Below are positions 10,003-20,394 of a stretch of DNA of 64,000 bases, piece by piece. A program made the position numbers and the translations under genes. How positions within the stretch are numbered: position 1 is the stretch's first letter; each line of letters begins with the position of its first letter. The notes beneath the pieces were generated by a model that saw nothing but the letters and a program-made list of their open reading frames with translations, was not told the origin of the DNA and ran no database searches. This DNA is from CAWIHS01 sp963836005 (lineage in GTDB: Bacteria > Pseudomonadota > Gammaproteobacteria > GRL18), in NCBI GenBank assembly GCA_963836005.1, contig CAWIHS010000002.1, positions 1,054,001 through 1,118,000 on the forward strand, written 5' to 3'.

Positions 10003-10929
10003 ATGAAAACCATTCTTCTAACAGGGGCCACGGGTTTTTTAGGTTCGCATCTGCTTGAAGCATTACTAAAAGCAGACTATCAGGTAATCATTTTGAAAAG
10101 ATCAACATCTGACTCATGGCGAATTCATCATGTACTTAATAAAACAAAAGTATACGATCTTGATATTTATTCTCTTCACCAGGTTTTTATTGAGAATTCT
10201 ATTGATATTATCATTCACATGGCAACTTTATATCAAAAAATTGTAAATATTCAAGAAGTAAAACAAATAATTGATTCCAATATCTCTTTTCCTGCGGAAT
10301 TAATAGAATTAGGGATACGTCATAAAGTTAAAGGGTTTATTAATACAGGAACTTTTTTTGAATATGACTGTTCGGTGCTGCCTGTAAATGAATTATCACC
10401 AATAAAACCTTTAAATCTCTACGCTAAAACTAAAGTCGCATTTGAATCCATATTGGAAACTTACAAAAATCAAATAATGATTTATACATTCAGATTGTTT
10501 ACTCCGTACGGCGAAAAAGATAATTATAAACTGATTCCAATGATTATCCAGAAAGCTCTTGCTGATGAAAAAATAGAACTGTCAGAGGGTTTTCAAAAAA
10601 TGGATTTTATTTATGCAGGTGACATCGTTGAAGCATATATGGCAGCACTTGAAAAAATGCTTCGTCATGAACATTCAAATGGCTATCAGATATTTAACCT
10701 GGGCTCAGGTACATCAATAAGTGTTAGAGAGATTGTCTCTATAATAGAGCAGAAGCTTAAATTATCGATTGATAAAATCTGGGGAGAACCTTCAAAAGTA
10801 GATATCCCAATTGCATACTCAGATATTAGAAAAGCAAAATCTGAATTGGGTTGGTTTCCACGACACTCAATTCATGATGGAATTGAAAAGACTATAGCAT
10901 ATTACCAAGAAAAGAAAATAAATGCATGA
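10003..10929 (+). CDS. NAD(P)-dependent sugar epimerase/reductase, probably CDP-sugar (RfbJ/RfbS-like)
   Basis: Extended short-chain dehydrogenase: TGATGFLGSHLLEALL at the N terminus binds the nucleotide, and NLYAKTKVAFES gives the Tyr-x3-Lys catalytic pair. It directly follows rfbFGH where Salmonella and Yersinia carry the 4-reductase (abequose or paratose synthase), and phrases such as HMATLYQK and DFIYAGDIVEAYMAAL resemble those enzymes. The final sugar cannot be read from sequence. Start chosen at 10003, one base after the rfbH stop; an upstream in-frame extension overlaps rfbH and is unlikely. Length 308. Confidence 0.82.
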   Translation: MKTILLTGATGFLGSHLLEALLKADYQVIILKRSTSDSWRIHHVLNKTKVYDLDIYSLHQVFIENSIDIIIHMATLYQKIVNIQEVKQIIDSNISFPAELIELGIRHKVKGFINTGTFFEYDCSVLPVNELSPIKPLNLYAKTKVAFESILETYKNQIMIYTFRLFTPYGEKDNYKLIPMIIQKALADEKIELSEGFQKMDFIYAGDIVEAYMAALEKMLRHEHSNGYQIFNLGSGTSISVREIVSIIEQKLKLSIDKIWGEPSKVDIPIAYSDIRKAKSELGWFPRHSIHDGIEKTIAYYQEKKINA

Positions 10930-11460
10930 AAATCAAACAGACTTGTTTAGATGGTGTTTATGAGATTAAATATGAAAAATTTGAAGATCATAGAGGTATT
11001 TTTGTAAAGACATTTAATGCTGAAACTTTCAGAGAGTATGGTCTAAAATCAGAATTTAAGGAGAGTTTTTATTCTGTTTCAAAAAAAAATGTACTTCGAG
11101 GTATGCATTTTCAATTAGCACCACATGACCATGTGAAACTTGTTTATGTTATAGATGGAAAAATATTGGATGTTGTTGTTGATATTCGTAAGGGAACGAG
11201 TAAATTTGGAAGTGCATTTTTCAACAATATTGTCAAGTGAAAAATTAAATTCACTGTATATAGAAAAAGGATGTGCACATGGATTTCTTACTTTATCTAA
11301 AACTGCCACAGTTATATATTTAACAACAAGCGTTTATGTTCAAGACTCAGATACAGGTATTAGGTGGGATAGTTTTGGTTTCGATTGGAAAGAACCTAAC
11401 CTGATTGTCTCTGATAGAGATAAAAACTTTTCTGGGTTAGATAATTTTGATGAAGAATAA
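10926..11460 (+). pseudogene. RmlC-like dTDP/CDP-sugar 3,5-epimerase family cupin, one frameshift
   Basis: Cupin epimerase of the dTDP-4-keto-rhamnose 3,5-epimerase family. N-terminal part has DHRGIFVKTF, SVSKKNVLRGMHFQ (catalytic His region) and DVVVDIRKGT. The frame breaks in the T5 run at 11217-11221; removing one T rejoins it to SSEKLNSLYIEKGCAHGF and IRWDSFGFDWKEPNLIVSDRD, giving about 178 residues, a normal length. The start overlaps the previous stop by 4 bp (ATGA). Its role beside a CDP-dideoxyhexose set is unclear: it may epimerise C5 or C3 to give a different final sugar. Confidence 0.82.
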
Positions 11461-12458
11461 AATAAATAAAAATAATAATTTAATGAAAAAAATAGCAATA
11501 GCTATTCCTACATATAAAAGACAGGAGTTGCTTATAAAGTTGTTGGAGAGTATTCCAAATGAAGTTCAGGTTGTGGTGAGTGATAATGGTGCATTTGTTT
11601 CTGAATCCATAAAAAAAAATTATAAAAATACTTCTTTTGTTGTTCATGAGTACGAAATAGGTATGTTTAGTAACTGGAATTCTGCTGTTGGTAATAGTAA
11701 AAAGTGTGATTATATTGCAATTCCTTCAGATGATGATATTTATATTGATGGAGCATTTGAAATTATAAATAAATTTATAAATTCTACCGAAGAAGCGGAT
11801 ATTTATATTTTTGGAAATAATTTTATCAATGAATATAATAAAGTAATTGGGTCTTATTGTCCAAAAAAGTATGAAGTGTTTCAGTCACCTTTTGGACTAA
11901 AATATTTTTTGTATGGTGTTAATGCACTAAAGAATGCCGAGTGTTTTTTTTAAAAAAAGATTTCTGGATAAAATTGGATATTTTGACGATAAAAAATTTT
12001 CACTAACAGCAGCTGATAGTGAATTAATTCAGAGAGCACTGCTACTTGGGAAAGTTGTATATGTGCCAGAAATAGTATCCTCATACCGTGTTTGGCAAGG
12101 GAGTTTAACCTATGAAAAAATTGCTTCTAGTGAGTGGCTGGAAGAAATTGAATTATGGCATGAAAAGATTTCTATGCTTGGAATAAATAACTCAGTAAAT
12201 ATATTTGACTGGAAATATTATAGAGGTGAAATTTTCGCAAGAAATCTTTTAGCAGGGCTGTCAAATTTATATACTAAAGGTGAATATAAACAGCTTCAAC
12301 ATCATTTTAGTAAAATGAAAACCCCGAGAATATCTTCTTATAACAACAAGATTAAAACTTATAAAAGGACTATTGTTATCACAAGTAAGAAGTTTTTTAA
12401 ATGTTCTTTAAGAATTTTTCGTTTGCTCTCGTATTCAAAATACTTTCAGCATGTATGA
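11447..12458 (+). pseudogene. Family 2 glycosyltransferase, one frameshift
   Basis: GT-A type glycosyltransferase, likely cytoplasmic and acting on a lipid-linked glycan. N-terminal half shows IAIAIPTYKRQELL and the metal-binding IPSDDDIYIDGAF. The frame is lost near 11937-11951, at T8 followed by A7, and continues in the +1 frame with VFFKKRFLDKIGYFDD and LTAADSELIQRALLLGKVVY. The joined product is about 336 residues. The start could be 11447 (overlapping the previous gene) or 11483 (MKKIAIAIPTYK), the latter fitting the family better. Its end overlaps the flippase start. Confidence 0.82.
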
Positions 12459-13672
12459 TGCTCTTTTCTGTTCCTTTGTTATTAAATATTCTAGGTAAGC
12501 ATAATTATGGTGTATGGACTGCTCTTACTTCACTTTTAGTATGGATTAGCTTGTTCGATTTTGGTGTAGGCCATGCTTTAAAAAATACTGTATCAAAAGG
12601 AGTTGCAAAAAATAACTTTGTAGACGCAAAATATGAAACAATCCAGAATTTAAGGTTCTTGCTTATTTTTTGTATATGTTTATCATTATTATTAATTCTC
12701 GCTATAAACAAAGTCGAGTTATTGAAAGATAACAAATTTTTAGTTTTAATTTTATTTGTTCCGTCAATTATTATTTTTCCACTCACAATGGGCAGTATGA
12801 TACTTCAGGGAACAAGAAAAGTGGCACTTCAATCAGGTTTAATGCTCATTGGCCCGAGCTTTTTCTTTGCATGCCTGTTAATAGGAAATGTTTTTTCGTT
12901 TCAATTTGATCTGATATTGCTTGGTATAATGTATACATGTTCAATGTCTGTGCCATTGTTTCTAGTATGGTTTATGTCAACTAAACAAATTGGATTAAAA
13001 ATTAGTGACTATAAAAAAATAACTACAGTAGTTATAAATTATGCACGATTACGATTGGGTTTGAAATTTTTTGGTCTCCAGATTTCATCTATTGTACTTT
13101 ACAATATGGGGCCATTTATGATTATTAGTTTTATGAGTGCTGAAGATGTGACTCATTTCGATATATTAAATAAAGTATTTATTTTTGGTATTAGCCTTTT
13201 TTCAATTGGTTTTGCTGTATTTTGGCCTGAATTATCATATTATCGAGAAAGTAAAAATTACAAAAAAGTTAATAGAATTTACTACATTATGATTACTTTA
13301 TCGGTTTTGTTTTCGTTAGGAGCATTTGTTTTCGCTTTTATGGCACCTTATGCCATAAGATTTTGGGTAGGAAGCTCTATTCAGGTTTTATGGAATGAAG
13401 CAATATATTTTTCTATGTTAGTCTCAATTCAAGCCATGGCTTATTCTGGAGCTGTTGTTTTAAATGTTTATGAAAGAATAAATGTTCAACTCGTAATAGC
13501 TATCTGTTCGACCTTGTTTATGCTTCCTTTGACGTTATTTTTAATTAATAGTGGATATGGCATTGTATCCATTCCTTTAGCCGCTTCTTTATTAACATTA
13601 ACTCCGGCTATCTATTGTAATTTACATGCATTTAAAATTCTAAAAGAAGAAAGGCTAGTGTATGCTAAATAA
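12401..13672 (+). CDS. Wzx-like polysaccharide/lipid-linked glycan flippase
   Basis: Polytopic membrane protein (423 residues, about twelve hydrophobic segments) of the polysaccharide transporter/MATE superfamily. N terminus FSVPLLLNILGKHNYGVWTA and FDFGVGHALKNTVSKG are typical of O-antigen flippases. It would move an undecaprenyl-linked oligosaccharide to the periplasmic face. It overlaps the upstream glycosyltransferase by 58 bp and the downstream acetyltransferase by 11 bp, so translation is coupled. No Wzy polymerase is recognisable in the window, which suits transfer of a single repeat unit. Very A+T-rich codon use compared with the core genes. Confidence 0.85.
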   Translation: MFFKNFSFALVFKILSACMMLFSVPLLLNILGKHNYGVWTALTSLLVWISLFDFGVGHALKNTVSKGVAKNNFVDAKYETIQNLRFLLIFCICLSLLLILAINKVELLKDNKFLVLILFVPSIIIFPLTMGSMILQGTRKVALQSGLMLIGPSFFFACLLIGNVFSFQFDLILLGIMYTCSMSVPLFLVWFMSTKQIGLKISDYKKITTVVINYARLRLGLKFFGLQISSIVLYNMGPFMIISFMSAEDVTHFDILNKVFIFGISLFSIGFAVFWPELSYYRESKNYKKVNRIYYIMITLSVLFSLGAFVFAFMAPYAIRFWVGSSIQVLWNEAIYFSMLVSIQAMAYSGAVVLNVYERINVQLVIAICSTLFMLPLTLFLINSGYGIVSIPLAASLLTLTPAIYCNLHAFKILKEERLVYAK

Positions 13673-14258
13673 AATTTACGAATTTCTCTTTTATAATCCT
13701 GTTAAAGTTGCAAAATACACAAACGGTATAACTGTTGATCCATCAGCAATTTTACTTAAACCTACTCGATTTAGAATTCAGAGTGATGAAAATGTTGTAA
13801 ATATACAAAAAATACTATGGTTGCTTGCCATTTTATTTTTGAGTCGAATCAGGTGAAATAAATATCGGTGAAAATACATTCATTAATAGAGAGACATCAT
13901 TAATTTCAAGAACTAAAATTAATATTGGCTCTAATGTAACTATTGTTTGGGGCTGTACTATATATGATCATAATTCACATTCTCTCGATTATCTGGCCAG
14001 GAGAGATGATATAAAAATGCAATTGAAATCATATCGATTGAATAAATCATTTATTCATAGTAAAAATTGGGATACTGTCAAAACAGCTGAAATTGTAATA
14101 GAAAATGATGTATGGATAGGATTTGGTAGCACTATTTTAATGGAGTAACAATCGGTGAAGGTGCAATCGTTGGTGCTCAAAGCCTTGTGCGTGAAAATGT
14201 AGAGGCGTGGACTGTTGTTGCTGGTAATCCGGCAGTTTTAATAAAAAAGCTAAAATGA
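13662..14258 (+). pseudogene. Left-handed beta-helix (hexapeptide) acetyltransferase, several frameshifts
   Basis: Sugar O-/N-acetyltransferase of the maltose-acetyltransferase type. The pieces are all on the plus strand but in different frames: start MLNKIYEFLFYNPVKVAKYT; NTMVACHFIFES near 13812-13850; GEINIGENTFINRETSLISR with IGSNVTIVWGCTIYDHNSH to about 14146; then GVTIGEGAIVGAQSLV and AGNPAVLIKKLK to the stop at 14256-14258. At least three one-base shifts (near 13800-13812, 13855, 14148) are needed. Joined length is about 198 residues, right for the family. Sequencing indels or a decayed gene. ATGA overlap with the next gene. Confidence 0.8.
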
Positions 14259-15172
14259 ATAATAATATACTTGTTACCGGTGCTTGTGGCTTTTTAGGGC
14301 GGCACACTGCAAAACATTTTAAATCATTGGGATATAACATCTATGCTATAGGGCACGGAAACTGGAGTAAATCTGAACAAATTGAATGGGGTATTGATCA
14401 TTGGTTGTCAGCTGAAATTACAATTACCAATTTAGAAAAAATAAATGCTCCATTTGAAACAGTAATACATTGTGGTGGAGGTGGATCAGTTGCCTATTCC
14501 ATTCAGGAACCAATGAAAGATTTCCAACGAAGTGTTCAAAGTACATTAGCCATTTTAGAGTACCTAAGAGTTTACAATCCTGAAGCCAAACTTATTTATC
14601 CTTCAAGTCCTGCTGTACAAGGAATTCATGATAATACTCCAATAAAAGAAGACGATGCATGCAATCCTGTATCACCCTACGGTGTACACAAAAAAATATC
14701 GGAAGAAATTTGTCTTTCTTATAGAAAGCATTTCCGATTAAATGTTTCAATTATCCGTTTTTTTTCGATTTATGGAGAATATTTGAAAAAGCAGCTTTTG
14801 TGGGATGCATCAAATAAATTTTTTCAAAATTCAGAACAATCTATATTTTGGGGGAGTGGTAATGAGACAAGAGATTGGATTTATATCGATGATGCAGTTT
14901 TATTAATTTCTACACTTTCAAGCCTTACTGATATGCCATGTGTTATAAATGGAGGCAGTGGATATAAATCCACAATTGCTAAAACATTATCGCTTTTACA
15001 AAGTGCGTTAAGTCTGGAAGGGAAAATCATATTTAATGAACATACTCGTGAGGGTGATCCCAAGTACTATTGGGCCGATATACGAAAGGCAAAATCGATT
15101 GGATGGGTGCCGTCTGTTTCTCTCATTGACGGAATTAAGAAGTATGCTGTGTGGTATAAGGGACAATTATGA
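14255..15172 (+). CDS. NAD-dependent sugar epimerase/dehydratase
   Basis: Extended short-chain dehydrogenase, 305 residues: Rossmann motif VTGACGFLGRHTAK, the Ser in LIYPSSPAVQG and the catalytic Tyr/Lys in SPYGVHKKISEE. C-terminal region NETRDWIYIDDAVLLIS is the usual substrate-domain motif (RDWIYV-D). It probably acts on a nucleotide sugar (UDP- or dTDP-linked) for the same glycan. ATGA start/stop overlap with both neighbours. Substrate not predictable. Confidence 0.88.
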   Translation: MNNNILVTGACGFLGRHTAKHFKSLGYNIYAIGHGNWSKSEQIEWGIDHWLSAEITITNLEKINAPFETVIHCGGGGSVAYSIQEPMKDFQRSVQSTLAILEYLRVYNPEAKLIYPSSPAVQGIHDNTPIKEDDACNPVSPYGVHKKISEEICLSYRKHFRLNVSIIRFFSIYGEYLKKQLLWDASNKFFQNSEQSIFWGSGNETRDWIYIDDAVLLISTLSSLTDMPCVINGGSGYKSTIAKTLSLLQSALSLEGKIIFNEHTREGDPKYYWADIRKAKSIGWVPSVSLIDGIKKYAVWYKGQL

Positions 15173-16326
15173 AGAAAATTGGATTTATTCTCCCAACAAA
15201 AGAATGGATGGGAGGATTAAATTATTATAAGAACTTATTGTATGCACTATCATTATTAGATGATAAAAATTTAAATCTTGTTGTTTTTATCGGAGTAAAA
15301 ACAGATGTTGATATCAAGCAGATATTCAGTCAGTATGCTCAGCTTGTTGAGCATCCTATGTTTGATTTAAATAGTTTTTATTGGTATACAAATAAAATAT
15401 TATATCAGCTGTTTGATAGTAATTATTTCCTTAATAATTTTTTAAAAAAGAATAGTGTAGATATACTCTCTCATTATGATATGGCTGGTTTTAAGCACTG
15501 TAAAAGTATTAGTTGGATTCCAGATTTTCAGCATTATTACTTACCTGAAATGTTTTCAAAAAGAAATTTGAACACTAGAAACAACAAATATCAAAAACTT
15601 ATAAAAAAAAGTGACGTGGTTATATGTAGCAGCAATTCAGCGCTAAATGATTTAAAACATTTTTCACCTGATCATCTATGTAAAACTGCTGTTTTGCAAT
15701 TTGTATCGCAACCACCTAAAGATTTTTTTTCTGTATCCAAAAATGATGAGTTGTATATCAAGAAAAAATATAATATAAATCATGCCTTTTTTTATCTTCC
15801 AAATCAGTTGTGGGCGCATAAAAATCATCTAGTTGCATTTAAAGCAATAGATTATCTTAAAAAAAATGGAATTGAAGTTACGTTAGTCTGTAGTGGAGCC
15901 ATTGACGATTACAGAGATAAAAATCATGTAACAAACTTAATCGATTACATTGTCAATAATGGACTGAGCAATAATATACTAATATTGGGTTTAATACCCT
16001 ATTCAGATGTTTTCAGTTTGATAAAGTATTCAAAAGCCGTTATCAATCCATCATTATTTGAGGGTTGGAGTTCTACAGTTGAAGAGTGTAAAAGTGTAGG
16101 GAAGACAATGATATTATCTGATCTGGATGTTCATAAAGAACAGTACCCAGATGCTTGTTTTTTTGAAAAGGACAATGAGATTGATTTAGCAAATAAAATA
16201 GAATCAATCAATAAAATGATTTTATCACAAAATAATATAAAAAATGATCACGTAAAATCCACTCTAAAAGATCGAACAATAAAATTTGCTGAAACATATA
16301 GAAATATATTAGAACTATTAGAGTAG
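15169..16326 (+). CDS. Family 4 glycosyltransferase
   Basis: GT-B retaining glycosyltransferase of 385 residues. C-terminal donor domain has YLPNQLWAHKNHLVAFKAI and the acidic motif NPSLFEGWSSTVEECKS (E-x7-E). N-terminal GFILPTKEWMGGLNYYKN is the acceptor-side glycine loop. Start overlaps the epimerase stop by 4 bp. Cytoplasmic, probably adding one sugar to the lipid-linked oligosaccharide; donor and linkage unknown. Confidence 0.88.
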   Translation: MKKIGFILPTKEWMGGLNYYKNLLYALSLLDDKNLNLVVFIGVKTDVDIKQIFSQYAQLVEHPMFDLNSFYWYTNKILYQLFDSNYFLNNFLKKNSVDILSHYDMAGFKHCKSISWIPDFQHYYLPEMFSKRNLNTRNNKYQKLIKKSDVVICSSNSALNDLKHFSPDHLCKTAVLQFVSQPPKDFFSVSKNDELYIKKKYNINHAFFYLPNQLWAHKNHLVAFKAIDYLKKNGIEVTLVCSGAIDDYRDKNHVTNLIDYIVNNGLSNNILILGLIPYSDVFSLIKYSKAVINPSLFEGWSSTVEECKSVGKTMILSDLDVHKEQYPDACFFEKDNEIDLANKIESINKMILSQNNIKNDHVKSTLKDRTIKFAETYRNILELLE

Positions 16327-16407
16327 GGTCAACGGTATATTGAAAATAAAATTTTAAGGGGTAGTTTCCAGAAGATGGTATCCTGGATGCTCGAGAATGA
16401 TTCATTA

Positions 16408-17502
16408 ATGAAAATAATCTTTTTATCCAAGCGAAGACCTCAATCTAAGGATTTATATACCAGGCCTGCCGGTCGATTTTATTTTTTACCAAAGATATTG
16501 GCTGATCAAGGACATGAAGTTCATCTGGTTTTGCTAAATTATAAAGTAGAAACTGAGTTTACACAGTTTAGAGATAAAATATACTGGCATTCAGTCAATC
16601 TTCTTCCCAATCCAATTAATTATTATTTATTTATAAAAAAATTGACGTTACAGGTCAAGCCTGACTATATTGTCGGTTTTTCTGATATTATTTATGGCAT
16701 ATATGCACAAAAAATATCAAACACCATGGATTGTTTATCTGTTATTGATGCATATGATAATTATGAAAGTTATATACCATGGTTAAAACCTTTGCACTGG
16801 TTGTGGAGAAGGTCATTAAAAAAATCTAATTTGATTACTGCAGCTGGTCCTGAACTATTAGAAAAATTAACTTACGGACGTTGTAGAAATAAAATCTTTG
16901 GAGCTGTAATTGAAATGGCAGCAGATCCAGTTTTTGTTGAAGGCTCTCAATCAAAATCTAGAGCCAAATTTGGAATGCCTATAAATAAATTCATTATTGG
17001 CTATAGTGGAAGTTTGGTAAAAAATCGCGATATTTCAACCATGCTAAATGCATTTGTAGAAATATCCTCAATATTTCCGAATGTATGTTTTGCTTTTTCA
17101 GGTCGTCGAGACAAAGATATTGACCTTTCCATGGTAAAAAACAAAATAATGTTAGGCTATGTAAATGATCAGGATGTTCCAGATGTAGTGAGATGTTTTG
17201 ATTTATTAGTTTCAGTTAATAGAAATAGTGAATTTGGAAATTATAGTTACCCAGCAAAGTTATATGAAGCTTTAGCTGTTGGTGTTCCAGTAATTGCTAG
17301 TAAAACATTATCAACAAGTTATGTATTAAGAGACTATCCAGAAGCATTATTTGAGCCAGAAAGTAAAAAGGAAATTGTTGAAAAAATAAAGTGGTTTATT
17401 AACAAACCCTATACTGTAAAAAAATTAAATTATGGTTGGCAAAATAATGTTAAAGTATTTGAAGATATTTTGTTATCCTATAGACAAGAAAAATATCTAT
17501 AG
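16408..17502 (+). CDS. Family 4 glycosyltransferase
   Basis: GT-B glycosyltransferase, about 364 residues from MKIIFLSKRRPQ; an in-frame ATG at 16375 would add eleven unlikely residues. Donor-domain motifs: IGYSGSLVKNRDISTMLNAF, VSVNRNSEFGNYSYPAKLYEAL and GVPVIAS. Last plus-strand gene of the cluster. Its stop TAG is part of the palindrome CTATAG at 17497-17502, which also encodes the stop of the facing minus-strand gene, so the genes overlap tail to tail by 6 bp. Confidence 0.87.
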   Translation: MKIIFLSKRRPQSKDLYTRPAGRFYFLPKILADQGHEVHLVLLNYKVETEFTQFRDKIYWHSVNLLPNPINYYLFIKKLTLQVKPDYIVGFSDIIYGIYAQKISNTMDCLSVIDAYDNYESYIPWLKPLHWLWRRSLKKSNLITAAGPELLEKLTYGRCRNKIFGAVIEMAADPVFVEGSQSKSRAKFGMPINKFIIGYSGSLVKNRDISTMLNAFVEISSIFPNVCFAFSGRRDKDIDLSMVKNKIMLGYVNDQDVPDVVRCFDLLVSVNRNSEFGNYSYPAKLYEALAVGVPVIASKTLSTSYVLRDYPEALFEPESKKEIVEKIKWFINKPYTVKKLNYGWQNNVKVFEDILLSYRQEKYL

Positions 17503-18700
17503 TTGTTTTACTAGTAGATTATTATATTTTAAGGTTGAAGAATTCCAGTCAAATTTATTAAGGACAGATACTCTTCCTTGTTTTCCTAATTGTTGTGCAA
17601 GCTCTGGTGAATTGAGTAATTTAACGCAACTTTGTTGTAGTCTTAAAACATTATTAGATTCAAATAATAATCCGGTTTTATCATGAACTATAACGTCATT
17701 CACGGCGGGAACATCTCCTGCTATTACTGGGCACTCGCAGCCTAGCGCCTCAATCATAACTAATCCTAATCCTTCTATATCCTTATTGGTTGCTTCTTTA
17801 AAAGGAAAAACAGCAAAGGTTGCTTTTGAATACCATTTTACAAGTTCAAGGTGAGAAAGCTTGCCGACAAATTGAATAGATTGATGAATAGATAAATCTC
17901 TTGACAATCTTTCTAATTGAGCTTTTTCTGGTCCATCACCGATAATGGCTAATTTTATATCACAAAATTGTTTTTTTATTTCTGCTAGCGCATAAATCAA
18001 AGTATCAACCCCCTTTTTCTCAACTAATCGACCAACAAATAATATTAAATTATTTTCACGAATGATTTGTGGGTTTGGAATAAAGGTAGTTCTGTAAATC
18101 AGTACCCATGGGAATAACTGATAATTTGTTTTTAGCTTCAGGCTCTAATAGTAGAACTTCTTCTAGCATAGGGGAACTGACAACAGTTATTGCATCTGAT
18201 TTTTTTAAAACCCATTTTTTTATTTTTTTACTCAGCGGATCATTTAAGCCAAACAAATCACCACCATGTGAGGTGCATAGTAGTTTAGGCGGTTTTATTA
18301 TAAACTTCATGGCTAGAAGAGCGAGAAAACCTTGTGGTATTAGCCAGTGAGCATGAATGATTGAAATAGGAAATTGTTTTTTGAGTTGAATAATAGAAAA
18401 AAATTGGCTAATAAAAAAGAATGGTACTAATAGCCATTTAAATTTATTTTTATATAAATTAGTAGTTATTCCTCCATTATAAACCAGTTTTTCGAAATAA
18501 GCGGGTGCATAGCGGTAGCGGAATATTTTGATTTCATTGAATTCCTCAAAAGTCTTAGCGCCAGGATAATGAGAAGTTAAAACAATAATCTTAAAATTTT
18601 TTTTTAGACCTTGACAAAGGTCATAAACAAAGCGAGGTTCTGCATCATTTTTCCATCGAGGAAAAGTAGAAGCTAATACTAGAAGAGTTTCTTTTTTCAA
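17497..18700 (-). pseudogene. Family 4 glycosyltransferase, one frameshift
   Basis: GT-B glycosyltransferase read on the minus strand. N-terminal part (18700-18056): LVLASTFPRWKNDAEPRFV, IIHAHWLIPQGF, TSHGGDLFGLN, VIPMGTDLQNY. The frame is lost near 18095-18100; skipping one base continues into FVGRLVEKKGVDTLIYALAE, IGDGPEKAQLERL and EGLGLVMIEALGCECPVIA. Joined length is about 400 residues. Resembles the group acting on lipid-linked or exopolysaccharide glycans. The single shift may be a sequencing error. Confidence 0.85.
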
Positions 18701-18740
18701 AATATTTACTTTGTGTCCAGCTCTATTCTGACTAAATGCT

Positions 18741-19463
18741 TTAATTAGGATGTATTTTTTTTCTCAGTGTTACTATAAAAGTTGGATTTATGAAAGTTAT
18801 GAATGTGTAGAACTTTAAGGGTAATAATTTTAAAACTTTTAGTATTAAATTATTAGTATTTATATAGTATTTATCAGGTTGACTGATGATTCGATCTGAA
18901 TAAATAGTCAAAGTATAAGGATCATTCACTAGTTGCTTAAGTTGATTCCAGAATAACAGGCTCAAATCTTCATGATAGATATTCAATTGTTTTAGAAGAT
19001 TTATAAACATTTTCTTTGGTAAATAGTGTAGCAGAGGTAAGTTATAATGTACTTCCCAAGGCCATAATCTGTTGGGTGTAGCCAAATAGACTAAACCATC
19101 TTGCTTTAAAACACGATGTATCTCTTTAAGATGTTGTTTATTATTGGTGACATGTTCAATGACATGATTTGAGATAATTATATCAAAAGAACTGTCTTTA
19201 AATGGTAGATTTTCATTACCGATAAAAAAGTCATAAAGCCCCTTTTCTGAACGATTATCTGAGATATCAATACTCACGACATGTTTTGCAATACGAGCTA
19301 TGTGGTTTGCAATGTCACCACTTCCTGTCCCAATATCAAGAACAATACAGTCCTTTAGATCACTATTTAATTCTTCTTTTAGGATGGTAACAATTTTTTT
19401 TGCTTTATTTATTCTGTTAACAGAAACACAAAAGCCTTTGTTGAGGTCATAATTATTACTCAT
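18741..19463 (-). CDS. SAM-dependent methyltransferase (class I)
   Basis: 240 residues. Motif I VLDIGTGSGDIANHIAR binds S-adenosylmethionine; VSIDISDN, FDIIISNHVIEHV and HRVLKQDGLVYLATPN are motifs II-IV of the Methyltransf_11/UbiE-like group. The ATG overlaps the end of the upstream GT2 by 8 bp, indicating cotranscription. Probably methylates a sugar or lipid-linked intermediate; substrate not visible from sequence. Confidence 0.85.
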   Translation of the reverse strand: MSNNYDLNKGFCVSVNRINKAKKIVTILKEELNSDLKDCIVLDIGTGSGDIANHIARIAKHVVSIDISDNRSEKGLYDFFIGNENLPFKDSSFDIIISNHVIEHVTNNKQHLKEIHRVLKQDGLVYLATPNRLWPWEVHYNLPLLHYLPKKMFINLLKQLNIYHEDLSLLFWNQLKQLVNDPYTLTIYSDRIISQPDKYYINTNNLILKVLKLLPLKFYTFITFINPTFIVTLRKKIHPN

Positions 19464-20322
19464 TGTGTGAGTCGATATTTTTGTAATGTAAAGATGAAAT
19501 CTGTTCTGACAATATACCCATCATAAAAATAATTAGAGAAGAAGTAAAAAGGACTGCACTCATGTTAGTAAATCTCCCCATGCTAATAAAAGTATAAGCA
19601 TAATAAATAAGACCTAAAAGAAATAAAAATGTACTTATAGGGATAAATAGTCTCATAGGAGAGAATAAGGCACCTATTTTGAGAATGATGGTAAAAAATT
19701 TTATACCATCTTTAACTAGACTTATATGGCTTTTTCCTTCACGTTGTGCGGCCTCAATAGGAACATAACAGACGGAGAAACCCGAACGAAAAAAAGCCAT
19801 AGTACTGGTTGTGGGATAGGAAAAGCCATTGGGAAGCAGGTATAAAAATTTTAGAAAATATTTTTTTTTCACTGCTCTAAAACCAGAGGTTAAATCGTCA
19901 ATTTGGTGACCTGTCATAAAAGACGCCAGTTTATTATAAAAACTATTTGCAATCCTTCTAAAATTGGACGCATGCGTAGAAGCTTTTCTGGCCCCTACTA
20001 CCATATCATATCCGGACTGTAGCTTTTCCAGGAGTCGTGGAATATCTTCAGGCTTGTGTTGACCATCAGCATCCATAAAAACAATAATATCTCCCTGTGC
20101 ATGTCTGGCTCCGGTTTTAATAGCAGCACCATTGCCTTTACTATAGGTATGTGAAATTACTTTAGCACCATGCTTGTTGCAAACCAGGATAGTATTATCA
20201 GTAGAACCATCATCGATAACCAGAATTTCTGCATCAGGAGAGTATGATCTGATATCCGGCAATAAGCCTGATAATCCAGAAGATTCATTTTTTGCGGGTA
20301 TGACGATTGAAATATTGCTCAT
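19456..20322 (-). CDS. Family 2 glycosyltransferase, polyprenyl-phosphate-sugar synthase type
   Basis: 288 residues: IVIPAKNESSGLSGLLPDI, LVIDDGSTDNTILV and FMDADGQHKPEDI are the GT-A nucleotide and DxD motifs of DPM1-like enzymes. Two hydrophobic segments at the C terminus (about residues 215-270) anchor it to the membrane. Such enzymes charge polyprenyl phosphate with one sugar, which GT-C enzymes then use on the periplasmic face; the neighbouring large membrane protein at 20395-22309 would be a fitting partner (inference). Confidence 0.87.
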   Translation of the reverse strand: MSNISIVIPAKNESSGLSGLLPDIRSYSPDAEILVIDDGSTDNTILVCNKHGAKVISHTYSKGNGAAIKTGARHAQGDIIVFMDADGQHKPEDIPRLLEKLQSGYDMVVGARKASTHASNFRRIANSFYNKLASFMTGHQIDDLTSGFRAVKKKYFLKFLYLLPNGFSYPTTSTMAFFRSGFSVCYVPIEAAQREGKSHISLVKDGIKFFTIILKIGALFSPMRLFIPISTFLFLLGLIYYAYTFISMGRFTNMSAVLFTSSLIIFMMGILSEQISSLHYKNIDSHNE

Positions 20323-20394
20323 TTAGGTGCCTGGGCGGTAATTTTGCTTTGGATTCTTAAATCTTCAACCATGGTTAACATGACTGATATAAAT

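Noticed and set aside
18505..18525. ops/JUMPstart-like GCGGTAGCG
   Set aside because: It lies within a glycosyltransferase coding region, lacks the full GGCGGTAGC core and is not in a leader.
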